A DNA stretch of 6,611 nt, taken from contig CBDVEQ010000147.1 in assembly GCA_965373045.1 (NCBI GenBank), positions 1-6,611 on the forward strand. The letters are read 5' to 3'. The notes beneath the pieces were generated by a model that saw only the letters and a program-made list of their open reading frames with translations, had not been told where the DNA came from and searched no databases. Origin of the DNA: DAOVDI01 sp965373045. Lineage in GTDB: Bacteria; Acidobacteriota; Aminicenantia; Aminicenantales; Aminicenantaceae. Position numbers and translations under genes: made by a program. Below, piece after piece: positions 1 through 6,330 of the stretch; positions within the stretch are counted from its first letter, which is position 1; each line of letters opens with the position of its first letter.

Positions 1-690
1 TGCTTCATCCGTAAATCGCCCCGACGGATAGGTGTCCATATAGCCCTGAAGCGATAAAACGGTGTTCGCCTCAGTCGCCTCCCTCCAGCGAATAGTCTCG
101 ATTCCGGCCCTGGCAGCTTCGGTATGCCGCCCGGACGGGAAGGTCTGCAGATAGGCCTCAAATCCCCGAATGCTGCCGGTGATCTCCGCCTCGCTCCATC
201 CTAGGCCATCCAAAAGCCGGTTTGCTTCCTGTGTATGCTGCCCTGACGGCCACGTCTTGATGAAGGATTCATATGCCTGTTTGCTGTTTTTTTGAGATGT
301 CCAGATCCAGTGGATCTCTTCGCGCGTTGTCGGTATGACGGCCAGGACGATCATAAGCACCACGACGAAACCGAGAACACCCAGGGCGACCCTTTTCATG
401 ATCACTCTTCGTGATGTCGAAGATCCTGCAGATTTTCTGTCTGCTTTTGCCCGCGGTTCAGATTGTGCCTTCCCTGAAACAGCCTGTTTCTCTTCGGGTA
501 CAGCGCCTGAATATGCCTGCTTCAGGGGGATCATATTTTCGATATCTTCTGCCGGCATCCAATCGGTCATGCCCTCCGTCCATACCATTATGTCAGACGG
601 CAGTTGACCGCTTTGAAGCCAGTATACGATATCGCCCTCACTAAAAGGGCCAAACTGCTGTCCTTTAAGGATGTAATACCAGTTACGCAT
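1..690 (-). CDS. GYF_2-domain membrane protein with 37-residue repeats, partial (3' end beyond window)
   Basis: The frame is open from the ATG at 690 to the window edge, giving 230 residues of an unfinished protein. Residues ~4-50 (starting WYYILKGQQFGPFSEGDI, with GQLPSDIMVW and MTDWMPA following) match the GYF_2/DUF4339 domain, a small module thought to bind peptides or partner proteins. A charged Ala/Ser/Lys linker (~55-98) leads to one hydrophobic helix (~101-119). After it come repeats with a conserved PSG(R/Q)xTxEA core; the PSG triplets start at residues 148, 185 and 222, a strict 37-residue period. These repeats look helical and TPR-like. The inferred topology is GYF domain in the cytoplasm and repeats outside. 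The start is supported by AGGGGA at 696-701. Base composition is clearly more GC-rich than the two genes that follow. The role is unknown; the missing C-terminus could add a catalytic or further repeat domain. Confidence 0.88.
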   Translation of the reverse strand, partial: MRNWYYILKGQQFGPFSEGDIVYWLQSGQLPSDIMVWTEGMTDWMPAEDIENMIPLKQAYSGAVPEEKQAVSGKAQSEPRAKADRKSAGSSTSRRVIMKRVALGVLGFVVVLMIVLAVIPTTREEIHWIWTSQKNSKQAYESFIKTWPSGQHTQEANRLLDGLGWSEAEITGSIRGFEAYLQTFPSGRHTEAARAGIETIRWREATEANTVLSLQGYMDTYPSGRFTDEA

Positions 691-711
691 TATTTTCCCC
701 TGCGATTAAAT

Positions 712-726
712 CGGCCGTCGCGGCCG
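712..726 (-). promoter_or_regulatory. GC-rich hairpin in leader of the GYF gene
   Basis: CGGCCG-TCG-CGGCCG is a 6-bp all-GC stem with a 3-nt loop. It lies 21 nt upstream of the GYF start codon, between the proposed -10 element and the ribosome binding site. It would form near the 5' end of the mRNA, where it could affect stability or translation, or it may be a protein-binding dyad. There is no T-run after it, so it is not an obvious terminator. An overlapping 11-bp dyad, CGATT-A-AATCG (703-713), sits beside it. Function is not shown by sequence. Confidence 0.35.
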
Positions 727-738
727 TTCTATGAATTT

Positions 739-767
739 ATGCTACATCAATTCGGGGACGGTATCAA
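739..767 (-). promoter_or_regulatory. Candidate sigma70-type promoter for the GYF gene
   Basis: On the minus strand, TTGATA (762-767) and TAGCAT (739-744) are separated by 17 bp. They match the -35 consensus at 5 of 6 and the -10 at 4 of 6 positions. Transcription would begin near 732 and give a leader of about 40 nt carrying the GC-rich hairpin. The match is moderate and AT-rich surroundings make chance matches common. Confidence 0.4.
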
Positions 768-829
768 GGATTTTTAAAATAGTTTTTCAAAATGGCCTAA
801 GATTCAGGGAGGAGGTTCCTACCTTCTTC

Positions 830-858
830 TTGACTCTATATTATCTGCGTTTTAGAAT
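830..858 (+). promoter_or_regulatory. Candidate sigma70-type promoter for the lipoprotein gene
   Basis: TTGACT (830-835) and TAGAAT (853-858) are spaced by exactly 17 bp, each matching the consensus at 5 of 6 positions. The start point would be near 865, leaving a leader of about 80 nt before the ATG at 944. The 691-943 interval is the divergent control region between the GYF gene and the lipoprotein gene, and no convincing gene lies in it. Confidence 0.5.
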
Positions 859-943
859 ATTTAAAGTCCAAAGGGGTAATAATAAGAATAAAAGAAAAAA
901 GCAAATCAGCTATTTTCGACCTTAAACATAATAGAGGTAAATC

Positions 944-1345
944 ATGAGAAAGAAATCATCAATTATTTTCTTATCTTTAGTATTAATCATATCAGCTGGA
1001 TGTACTATAGTTCGGAAAGTATATGTAGGACCTAAATTGCCTAATGATCAAATTGCAATTGTTAAAAGCCCTATATATCCGGAATCTATGGATGGAAAGA
1101 GGATAAGTAAAGGGCTTTTTGCTGAATCATGGATCCTGGAGGCTCTACCTGGGACTCATACAATTGTATTTCATACAGGAACTATAGATACAATATATGG
1201 AGCCACGACAACAACTACGATTACTTCTAGTCATAATTTTTCAGTAACAGTTACAGTAAAAGCAGGACATCGATATAGACTTGTATATGATCGTGATAAA
1301 GGAAATTACGTTATTAAAGATGTAACTGGTAAAGAGATATTTTAA
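944..1345 (+). CDS. Small lipoprotein of unknown function
   Basis: This encodes 133 residues. A signal peptide (MRKKSS, then a hydrophobic stretch 7-16) ends in S-A-G-C with Cys20 as the predicted lipid-attached residue, so the mature protein should be anchored in a membrane facing the periplasm or surface. The start is preceded by AGAGGT five bases upstream. The mature part is beta-rich: an early LPNDQIAIVKS strand, an ALPGTHTIVFHTG segment, a Thr-rich stretch (ATTTTTITSS) and a closing AGHRYRLVYD segment. The combination 'xIAxV ... LPGTHTIxV ... AGxxYxL' recalls small periplasmic lipoproteins with PEGA-like sandwich folds, but I cannot name a family. It is markedly AT-rich compared with the GYF gene and the glycosidase. 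It converges on the membrane protein downstream, so they are not one operon. Confidence 0.85.
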   Translation: MRKKSSIIFLSLVLIISAGCTIVRKVYVGPKLPNDQIAIVKSPIYPESMDGKRISKGLFAESWILEALPGTHTIVFHTGTIDTIYGATTTTTITSSHNFSVTVTVKAGHRYRLVYDRDKGNYVIKDVTGKEIF

Positions 1346-1413
1346 TAGAAGATGCCAGTACATTGAGTATCTTAATGGGGCTGAGAAAATAAGATTATAC
1401 ACAGCCTCAAAAT

Positions 1414-1452
1414 CCTTATCTTCCAGGTCAGGGCAATCCAGTTCTGATAAGG
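1414..1452. terminator. Weak terminator-like hairpin between convergent genes
   Basis: CCTTATC (1414-1420) and GATAAGG (1446-1452) form a perfect 7-bp inverted repeat around a 25-nt loop, in the 127-bp gap between the converging lipoprotein and zinc-ribbon genes. Read on the minus strand, the stem is followed by ATTTTG, a poor T-run. A second weak stem, GGGGCTG/CAGCCTC (1377-1408), lies beside it. Either could help end transcription, but neither is a canonical intrinsic terminator. Confidence 0.25.
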
Positions 1453-1472
1453 CTTAAGATGGCATAAACACC

Positions 1473-1814
1473 TCATGCATTAGCTAGGTCATTTTCAGTA
1501 AAAGTCTTCCCACATGAGTCACACTTATAGGTCATTACTTTGACTCTATCTGCTCGAAAGTATGAGTAAAGTGCAGGAATGCCGCCAACAAGAAGTATGA
1601 TTGGGTACATAATGTACTTTTGTCCTGGAACAACAGGATCTCCCCAGTTAATAAGAATTAGGACAATGAAGAAAGCCGCACCCGCTAAGAGTATTAATCC
1701 TAATATTAAGGTTCCCAATCCCGGCGGTTTCTTCCCAGTGCGGCGATTGATTATAGTGGGTTCTCCAGTAACCGAAGTTTTACCACAGCCTAAACATTTA
1801 ATTTCATTAATCAT
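1473..1814 (-). CDS. Two-helix membrane protein with split zinc-ribbon (CxxC at both ends)
   Basis: This encodes 113 residues from the ATG at 1814. A CLGCGK pair (Cys7, Cys10) opens the protein and a CDSCGK pair (Cys98, Cys101) closes it. Between them are two hydrophobic helices, ~33-55 and ~67-85, joined by a short loop. If both ends face the cytoplasm, the four cysteines could form one zinc ribbon on a membrane hairpin. Start choice: an in-frame ATG at 1841 would add nine residues, but the proposed promoter places the transcript start at about 1837, downstream of that codon, and GGGGGT lies 5 nt before the ATG at 1814. The gene is AT-rich like the lipoprotein gene. The family is unrecognised. 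A metal-sensing, redox or scaffolding role is possible, but none is shown. Confidence 0.8.
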   Translation of the reverse strand: MINEIKCLGCGKTSVTGEPTIINRRTGKKPPGLGTLILGLILLAGAAFFIVLILINWGDPVVPGQKYIMYPIILLVGGIPALYSYFRADRVKVMTYKCDSCGKTFTENDLANA

Positions 1815-1843
1815 ATTAACCCCCAAATATTTTGTATGCATGA

Positions 1844-1873
1844 ATCTTACCCTGCTTTAAAACATCTTGTCAA
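1844..1873 (-). promoter_or_regulatory. Candidate sigma70-type promoter for the zinc-ribbon membrane protein
   Basis: On the minus strand a perfect TTGACA (1868-1873) is followed after 18 bp by TAAGAT (1844-1849, 4 of 6 matches to TATAAT). Transcription would start near 1837. This decides against the upstream ATG at 1841 and for the one at 1814. Confidence 0.5.
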
Positions 1874-1887
1874 TCTAACCATACTTC

Positions 1888-1904
1888 GCTTCTAGCATAG
1901 AAGC
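1888..1904. promoter_or_regulatory. 17-bp dyad just upstream of a -35 element (possible operator)
   Basis: GCTTCTA-GCA-TAGAAGC has perfect 7-bp arms and a 3-bp centre. It lies 14 bp upstream of the TTGACA box of the zinc-ribbon gene, where an activator or repressor might bind. It also lies beyond the broken 3' end of the sulfatase relic, but there is no T-run, so a terminator role is unlikely. Confidence 0.35.
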
Positions 1905-1919
1905 TCAGATTAAGAATCC

Positions 1920-1959
1920 CCCCTCCCCGGACAACTTTAGATTTTTTTTAATCGAACAG
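1920..1959 (+). repeat. Direct repeat copy A (partner at 6560-6599)
   Basis: The first 22 bp (1920-1941, core CCCTCCCCGGACAACTTTAG) are identical to 6560-6581. The following 18 bp, a T-run then AT(C/T)GA(A/G)CAG, differ at only three positions. Both copies have the same orientation, about 4.64 kb apart. Flanking bases on both sides are unrelated, so the repeat has sharp limits near 1920 and 1959. This copy overlaps the last four sense codons and the stop of the sulfatase relic. It may be the end of an insertion sequence, a dispersed repeat or an attachment-type site. Confidence 0.8.
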
Positions 1960-2323
1960 GCATCCCAGTTTCAGCTGATAAGAGAATTGATTTTTAAGGA
2001 TTCCAGAGACTGTTAAAATGGCAGGCGCTATATCTACATTAAGCACCAAGTTTGAGTCGATAATCCCTCTTCGCACACTCGCCATTCTTGGATCATAAAT
2101 AATCAGGGGGACTCTGATCGATAAATCGGGCATCGTCCATTTGCCGGCAAATCCACGCTCTCCCAGGAAATATCCGTTATCACTCATCTGTAAGCAAGAA
2201 TAAAATACTGGGTTTTCTCCCTCTGGAGGAACAAGAATTTAAAGCGTATCCCAGAGATGCAAGGCCAAAACCGGACACAGTTGACCTCAAGAACTCACGT
2301 CTGGATGTCTTTTGTGTCTTCAA
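1948..2323 (-). pseudogene. Broken sulfatase (internal deletion with frameshift, 3' truncated)
   Basis: Reading down from a TTG at 2323, the frame gives a twin-arginine signal (SRREFLR), a hydrophobic stretch, a lipobox-like LNSC and then PSILFLLTDE, followed at once by TGA. PSILFLLTD is the first strand of formylglycine-type sulfatases (normally ...LTDDQ). In the next frame, from 2187, SDNGYFLGERG, GKW and IRVPLIIYDPR follow, then NVDIAPAIL, all typical of the sulfatase C-terminal half. The ~300 residues between, including the CxPSR site whose Cys becomes formylglycine, are missing. The join is at about 2185-2190. Family likeness stops after TVSGI, close to direct repeat A. An intact enzyme is usually 450-550 residues; here about 125 codons remain. 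It began 11 nt after the rhamnosidase stop and was probably its operon partner, removing sulfate from a rhamnose-containing glycan. It cannot be active. Confidence 0.85.
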
Positions 2324-2334
2324 GGGCTGGTCTC

Positions 2335-5118
2335 TTATTTTCGACGGATCTCAAATAGGTATGTCCCTGATTCCACTCGATATATCAGTGATCGATCTCC
2401 TTTTTCCAAAAATCGAATACCTTCAGCTACTTTCAACAGTTTCCCATTCTCATAAATTCTGCTGTTTATCAGGCTGGGAAGATAGACAATCGCTTCAGCG
2501 TTTACAGGGATTTGGATCTTAAAGAAGATGCTCCCCTCCTTTTTATACCAGCTACTCATTATCTTCCCCCGCACTGAATCATAGCTACATTCCACCCACT
2601 GCAAATCATCGATGACCTGGGGTCTAATAATGATCTTATCAAATCCCACAGCATCGGGAGCGGCTTGAATCCCTCCCAGCCAGTTGAAAAACCACTGACT
2701 GACTGAACCGAACATGGGATGGTTGTGGGAATAGGTATTGTCGCTGAATTCCCAATGCTCCCACAAGGTGGTGGCCCCCTGCTCCAGCATATGCCCCCAG
2801 CTTGGAAAGCTTTTTTGGTTTATGATCCGGTATGCGATATCAGAAAGGCCCTGGCGGCAAAGGACATCCAGCAAAAACGGAGTGCCCAAGATCCCTGTTG
2901 TCAGATGGTCCTGCTTTTCTTCGATCAATTTCTCCAGATAAGCAAGCGCTTTATCCTGATTCCCCTCCGGGACCAGCCCCAGATAGAGGCCAAAGGATTG
3001 GCTTGTCTGTGTACCCGGAGAAAAGTGACCTGAGTCTTTCTGCCAGAATTTATTAAGGTAAGCTGCCTCGATCTTGGCACCAAGATCCTCGTATTCTTTT
3101 TTATCAGTGCTGCGTTTTAATATTTCCGCCATTTTGGACAGCAGATGTGCGCTGTAAAAATATAGCGGTGTCACCAACTCTTCCGGAGGAGTTTTATTCA
3201 GTGATTCGTGGTCACTCAAGCCCTCTTTCACGATGAAATCGGGATACATATTTTGAACCAGATCCAACCAGCGCCTGGAAACTGCATACTGGCTCTCCAA
3301 AGTCCTGCGGTCCCCATAATATCGATACAGATTTAACTGCAGCAGTGGATGCACCAGGGCCCAACCAACACCGCAGTATTGTATGCCCACATATGGTGCA
3401 GTGTCGGTAAGCATTCCCTCATCCAGGGCACTGTCACTCCAATCTTGAACAGCTTTGGCATAAAAAGCAGCCATGTCATAGTTGAACATCAGAGCCTCAT
3501 TGGTGCTCACGATGTCGCCGCCATAGCCGAAGCGCTCGCGGTGGGGACAGTCTGACTGCACACTGAATAAGTTGCTTAAAAAAGTCCACTGCGACATAGC
3601 TTGAATGCCATTGAACATTTCATTTGAACATGAAAAAGAACCTGCTTCTGACACATCGCTGTTCAGACGCAGTCCCAAGATCATATCTGGGGAAATATCA
3701 CCCGGATACCCGGATATCTCGATGTAGCGGAAAGCATGGAATGTGAAGCGTGGGGTGTATATTTCCCATCCATTCCCCTTGGCTGTATAGGTATCCGCCT
3801 GCCACGCGATTTCAGGGGAACCGGGACCACCGACCAGGGCCTCTTCCCCACTGCTGTTCTTGCGAATCCCCTTGATCTGTCCGCACACACTGGTCATAGG
3901 ATTTAAGGTTCCGTCCTCGCATAACAGCTCACCATAGCGACATCTAATTTGGGTGCCCCGGGGGGCTTTGAATTTATATCTCACCCAACCAGAAAAATTT
4001 TGTCCCATATCGACAATATAAATCCCAGGAGAGGATTGAATGATCTTTTCCGGCCGTAGAGTGGTGGTCACACGGATGGGAGGGAGTGGTTGGACAAACA
4101 GCTTTCCGTTCTGCTCGGAGGCTATAGTTGCCGAGCGCCAATCGCTCATATCGATATCGCAAAGGTTCCAATCCTTAACTTCAAGCCTGGCGTCGTAGAC
4201 TTCGCCGAGATAGATGTTATTCCGTAATATTGGACCATCTTTGACCTTCCATGACGCATCACTGCCTACAGTCTTTCTGGTTCCATCGGAATAGGTTATT
4301 TCCAGTTGAGCGATAAAACAAGGCCGTCCTATGGTTAAATATTCTCTAAGGTTCAACCTTCCCCACATTCTTAATGGCAAGGGATTGTACCAACCATTTC
4401 CCAGAGTAACTCCGATACAATTCGCTCCCTCCTGAAGCTGTGGCGTGACATCATAAACGGAGTAGAATATGCGTTTGGAGTAATTCGTCCAGGCAGGCTC
4501 AAGGACAAAATCGCCGATGCGTTCCCCATTCAAATAGGCCTCATAATAACCCAATCCTGTGACATAAAGCCGTGCCTTTTTTACAGCTTTCTCCAGCCCG
4601 AATTCTTTCCGGAACAATGGTGCCGGATCATCCTTATAGAAATCATCATCGCTTCCTGGATTTTTTTTCCCATCATTGACCCAGTACGCGCTCCACTCAT
4701 CATCCTCTAAGAGTGCCATCTCCCACCAGGCTGTTTTACTCCAATTGGAGACTTTCCCTTGCTTTCCCCAGACGCGTACTTCCCAGTAGCATCTTAACCG
4801 GGATTCGAGTGCTTTACCGGCATATTCAATATTTAGGGACTGCCGGGAATCCACCTTGCCGCTATTCCACAAGTCAGCATTAGATTCGTTCATCTTGTCT
4901 TCGCTGCTGGCAACCAAAATCTGGTAGGCGGTTTGGGATTGCCCCCGAATGTCAGAAAAGAGCATCCAACTCAATCGAGGCCTGGCAGTATCGATGCCTA
5001 AAGGATCAGTTCTGTATTCGCAGCTCAGCTGGTCGATGTGTAATGTATCCTGTGAAAAACCAAACAACAAAAAAACAGAGACAAGCAAAACAAAACATAC
5101 ACGGAATCTGTGGCTCAT
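2335..5118 (-). CDS. Secreted GH78 alpha-L-rhamnosidase
   Basis: This encodes 927 residues, the usual length for multidomain bacterial GH78 enzymes, which release terminal alpha-L-rhamnose by inversion. A signal peptide (1-22, no lipobox) predicts export. Visible order: an Ig/Fn3-like N-domain (~28-135, PLGIDTARPRLSW, AYQILVAS, DLWNSGKV); the rhamnosidase N beta-sandwich (~141-345, ARLYVTGLGYYEAYLNG); a second beta domain (~350-480, DMGQNFSGWVRY, FRYIEISG); the (alpha/alpha)6 catalytic barrel (~485-820); and a C-terminal beta domain (~822-920). The barrel holds the acid/substrate-binding signature SDCPHRERFGYGGD (Asp523, Glu528, Asp535) and the proposed base in TTLWEHWE (Glu787), with HNHPMFG after it, so the enzyme looks intact. 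AGGA precedes the ATG at 5118. It has its own promoter 184 nt downstream of the MBL gene and leads into the sulfatase relic. The substrate (ulvan, pectin, saponin or other) cannot be told from sequence. Confidence 0.96.
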   Translation of the reverse strand: MSHRFRVCFVLLVSVFLLFGFSQDTLHIDQLSCEYRTDPLGIDTARPRLSWMLFSDIRGQSQTAYQILVASSEDKMNESNADLWNSGKVDSRQSLNIEYAGKALESRLRCYWEVRVWGKQGKVSNWSKTAWWEMALLEDDEWSAYWVNDGKKNPGSDDDFYKDDPAPLFRKEFGLEKAVKKARLYVTGLGYYEAYLNGERIGDFVLEPAWTNYSKRIFYSVYDVTPQLQEGANCIGVTLGNGWYNPLPLRMWGRLNLREYLTIGRPCFIAQLEITYSDGTRKTVGSDASWKVKDGPILRNNIYLGEVYDARLEVKDWNLCDIDMSDWRSATIASEQNGKLFVQPLPPIRVTTTLRPEKIIQSSPGIYIVDMGQNFSGWVRYKFKAPRGTQIRCRYGELLCEDGTLNPMTSVCGQIKGIRKNSSGEEALVGGPGSPEIAWQADTYTAKGNGWEIYTPRFTFHAFRYIEISGYPGDISPDMILGLRLNSDVSEAGSFSCSNEMFNGIQAMSQWTFLSNLFSVQSDCPHRERFGYGGDIVSTNEALMFNYDMAAFYAKAVQDWSDSALDEGMLTDTAPYVGIQYCGVGWALVHPLLQLNLYRYYGDRRTLESQYAVSRRWLDLVQNMYPDFIVKEGLSDHESLNKTPPEELVTPLYFYSAHLLSKMAEILKRSTDKKEYEDLGAKIEAAYLNKFWQKDSGHFSPGTQTSQSFGLYLGLVPEGNQDKALAYLEKLIEEKQDHLTTGILGTPFLLDVLCRQGLSDIAYRIINQKSFPSWGHMLEQGATTLWEHWEFSDNTYSHNHPMFGSVSQWFFNWLGGIQAAPDAVGFDKIIIRPQVIDDLQWVECSYDSVRGKIMSSWYKKEGSIFFKIQIPVNAEAIVYLPSLINSRIYENGKLLKVAEGIRFLEKGDRSLIYRVESGTYLFEIRRK

Positions 5119-5191
5119 GTTTTCCTAGCGTGCCCTTCCTGCACATGCAAACTCAAAACGACTTCTCCGATTTTTTTACGGTCGAGGTTCT

Positions 5192-5221
5192 GGCCATGAC
5201 ATTTATTAAATACCACATGCC
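5192..5221. promoter_or_regulatory. Imperfect dyad in the rhamnosidase leader (possible operator)
   Basis: This 30-bp stretch has an 11-bp perfect core, ATTTA-T-TAAAT (5201-5211), inside GxCATG...CATGxC arms whose axis is offset from the core by 1 bp. It would lie at about +8 to +37 of the rhamnosidase transcript, a place where a repressor could block elongation. The match is imperfect and AT-rich dyads arise by chance. Confidence 0.25.
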
Positions 5222-5234
5222 TATCTTGTCTTTA

Positions 5235-5262
5235 TTTATACCGGTCTAAAAAAGATTGTCAA
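5235..5262 (-). promoter_or_regulatory. Sigma70-type promoter for the rhamnosidase gene
   Basis: On the minus strand a perfect TTGACA (5257-5262) is followed after 16 bp by TATAAA (5235-5240, 5 of 6). The start point would be near 5228, giving a leader of about 110 nt before the ATG at 5118. This is the best promoter in the window and implies that the rhamnosidase and sulfatase relic can be transcribed independently of the MBL gene. Confidence 0.6.
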
Positions 5263-5302
5263 GTTAATGTATTGTGATCGGACCTCCTCCTGTGAATAGG
5301 AA

Positions 5303-6244
5303 TCAATACACCACCCGGTCCTCTCCTGAGACGACTTTTCCCTCATAGCGTACCTTGATTTCATCCAGTAGGTCCTGATCTGACGCACCCCAGTAGAGCT
5401 GGTGGTAGAGGATCAACAATTTCGGTTTTATCTCGGAAGCGATATCGGCCAGCTCATGTGTGGATGTGTGGAACTGGGAGTGATACTTCTGCCAGAAGGG
5501 AGTCCGTTCCTTTAGTTTTTCAGCGGAGTAAACTTCGTGGATGAGTATATCCACTCCTTTACATTTGTCGATCAGATTTTGAGTCGGGCGCGTATCTCCT
5601 GAGATGGCCACGGTTCGGTCTGGTGTGGTGAACTTGAATCCGTAGGCTTCGGGCCAACTCCCATGCTCCACCAGAAAAGCCTCTACAGTGATGTTATCGT
5701 CCTTGTAGAATACTCCCTCCTCGATCTCATGGGAGTTAACCCGCCAACCCTGGTTGTTGACCGGCTCGATCCCATACAGGCGAACCCGGATGTCTTCCTT
5801 GTAGGCCTCGAGAATGTTTTTGGTCATCTCCTTGATTCCTTCCGGACCGTAGACTTCGAGGGGAACGTCCCTCCCCAGAACCCAAGGAGTTAAGATGAGG
5901 TCCGGATAACCCGTTGTGTGATCGGAATGGAGATGGGTCAGGAAAGCGTGTTTGAGATTGGCCGGGGCCAGGGCTTTGATGTTTCCCCCGTAACTTGGTG
6001 ACATTGCTGAAGCTTGCCGGACGAGTCCGGGGCCGAAGTCCACGATGTAAGGAGTGTCGTTCACAATCAAGGCGATGGAGTTCCCCGAATGCTGAGGGTC
6101 TGCATTGGGTGTTCCCGTTCCTAAAAAGACGATCTTGGTGATATCCGAGGGGGAGTAGGCTTCTTGTTTGGCCATCGAATATCCCAGTGTGGCAAAAACA
6201 AGAAATACAAATAAAAGATATATTCCGGAGTGATTCTTTATCAT
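5303..6244 (-). CDS. Exported MBL-fold hydrolase, AtsA-type arylsulfatase/RNase Z-like family
   Basis: This encodes 313 residues. An N-terminal hydrophobic stretch (~7-23) looks like a signal peptide or anchor, so it should act outside the cytoplasm; that argues against tRNA processing despite the RNase Z-like sequence. The metallo-beta-lactamase fold is clear: VFLGTGTPNADP...HSGNS (~39-55), the zinc motif THLHSDH (His104, His106, Asp108, His109), His194 (VEHGSWPEAYG), SGDT (Asp217), IHE (His236), FHTSTHELA (His259) and LYHQLYWG (His281). The long conserved run GYPDLILTPWVLGRDVPLEVYGPEG and the end VVSG.D..VY fit exported MBL proteins related to Pseudoalteromonas carrageenovora arylsulfatase AtsA; this assignment is from memory. 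GGAGGA lies 8 nt before the ATG. If it is a sulfatase, it may do what the broken sulfatase no longer can; a lactonase or phosphodiesterase role is also open. Confidence 0.9.
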   Translation of the reverse strand: MIKNHSGIYLLFVFLVFATLGYSMAKQEAYSPSDITKIVFLGTGTPNADPQHSGNSIALIVNDTPYIVDFGPGLVRQASAMSPSYGGNIKALAPANLKHAFLTHLHSDHTTGYPDLILTPWVLGRDVPLEVYGPEGIKEMTKNILEAYKEDIRVRLYGIEPVNNQGWRVNSHEIEEGVFYKDDNITVEAFLVEHGSWPEAYGFKFTTPDRTVAISGDTRPTQNLIDKCKGVDILIHEVYSAEKLKERTPFWQKYHSQFHTSTHELADIASEIKPKLLILYHQLYWGASDQDLLDEIKVRYEGKVVSGEDRVVY

Positions 6245-6276
6245 AGCATCCGTCCTCCAATCCCTTTCTATAGGAA

Positions 6277-6298
6277 TTGATTATAAAACATCAATCAA
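6277..6298. promoter_or_regulatory. Dyad overlapping the MBL-gene -10 box (possible operator)
   Basis: TTGATT (6277-6282) and AATCAA (6293-6298) are perfect 6-bp inverted arms around a 10-bp centre. The left arm overlaps the -10 hexamer, so a protein bound here would block RNA polymerase. The dyad is short and AT-rich. Confidence 0.3.
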
Positions 6299-6308
6299 AA
6301 GATTTGAA
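6280..6308 (-). promoter_or_regulatory. Candidate sigma70-type promoter for the MBL hydrolase gene
   Basis: On the minus strand a perfect TATAAT (6280-6285) lies 17 bp downstream of TTCAAA (6303-6308, 4 of 6 to TTGACA). Transcription would start near 6273, with a leader of about 29 nt that includes the strong GGAGGA ribosome binding site. Confidence 0.5.
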
Positions 6309-6330
6309 TTCTCCATTATTTCTGGTGGAT

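Noticed and set aside
335..644. Two overlapping plus-strand open frames
   Set aside because: They lie antisense to the GYF-repeat gene, whose translation is clearly meaningful; these are shadow frames.
749..767. ATTCGGGGACGGTATCAAG, reminiscent of the TTCGGGGACAG motif seen beside REP-associated transposases
   Set aside because: Only a short partial likeness from memory, with no transposase or second copy in the window; the bases are better read as a promoter part.
731..925. 64-residue plus-strand open frame in the divergent control region
   Set aside because: No ribosome binding site or recognisable domain. It overlaps the candidate lipoprotein promoter, and its translation is low-complexity at the end.
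1815..1841. Upstream in-frame ATG of the zinc-ribbon gene (nine extra residues)
   Set aside because: The proposed transcript start (~1837) lies downstream of this codon, and GGGGGT serves the ATG at 1814. A weak AGCAGG upstream leaves some doubt.
1948..2187. Intact small sulfatase-like gene starting MSDNGYF
   Set aside because: The Met is an accident of the deletion junction; real sulfatase sequence from the N-terminus lies directly upstream in another frame.
5736..6260. 174-residue minus-strand open frame
   Set aside because: It is out of phase with the MBL hydrolase over the same bases; only the MBL frame shows the HxHxDH motif and family sequence.
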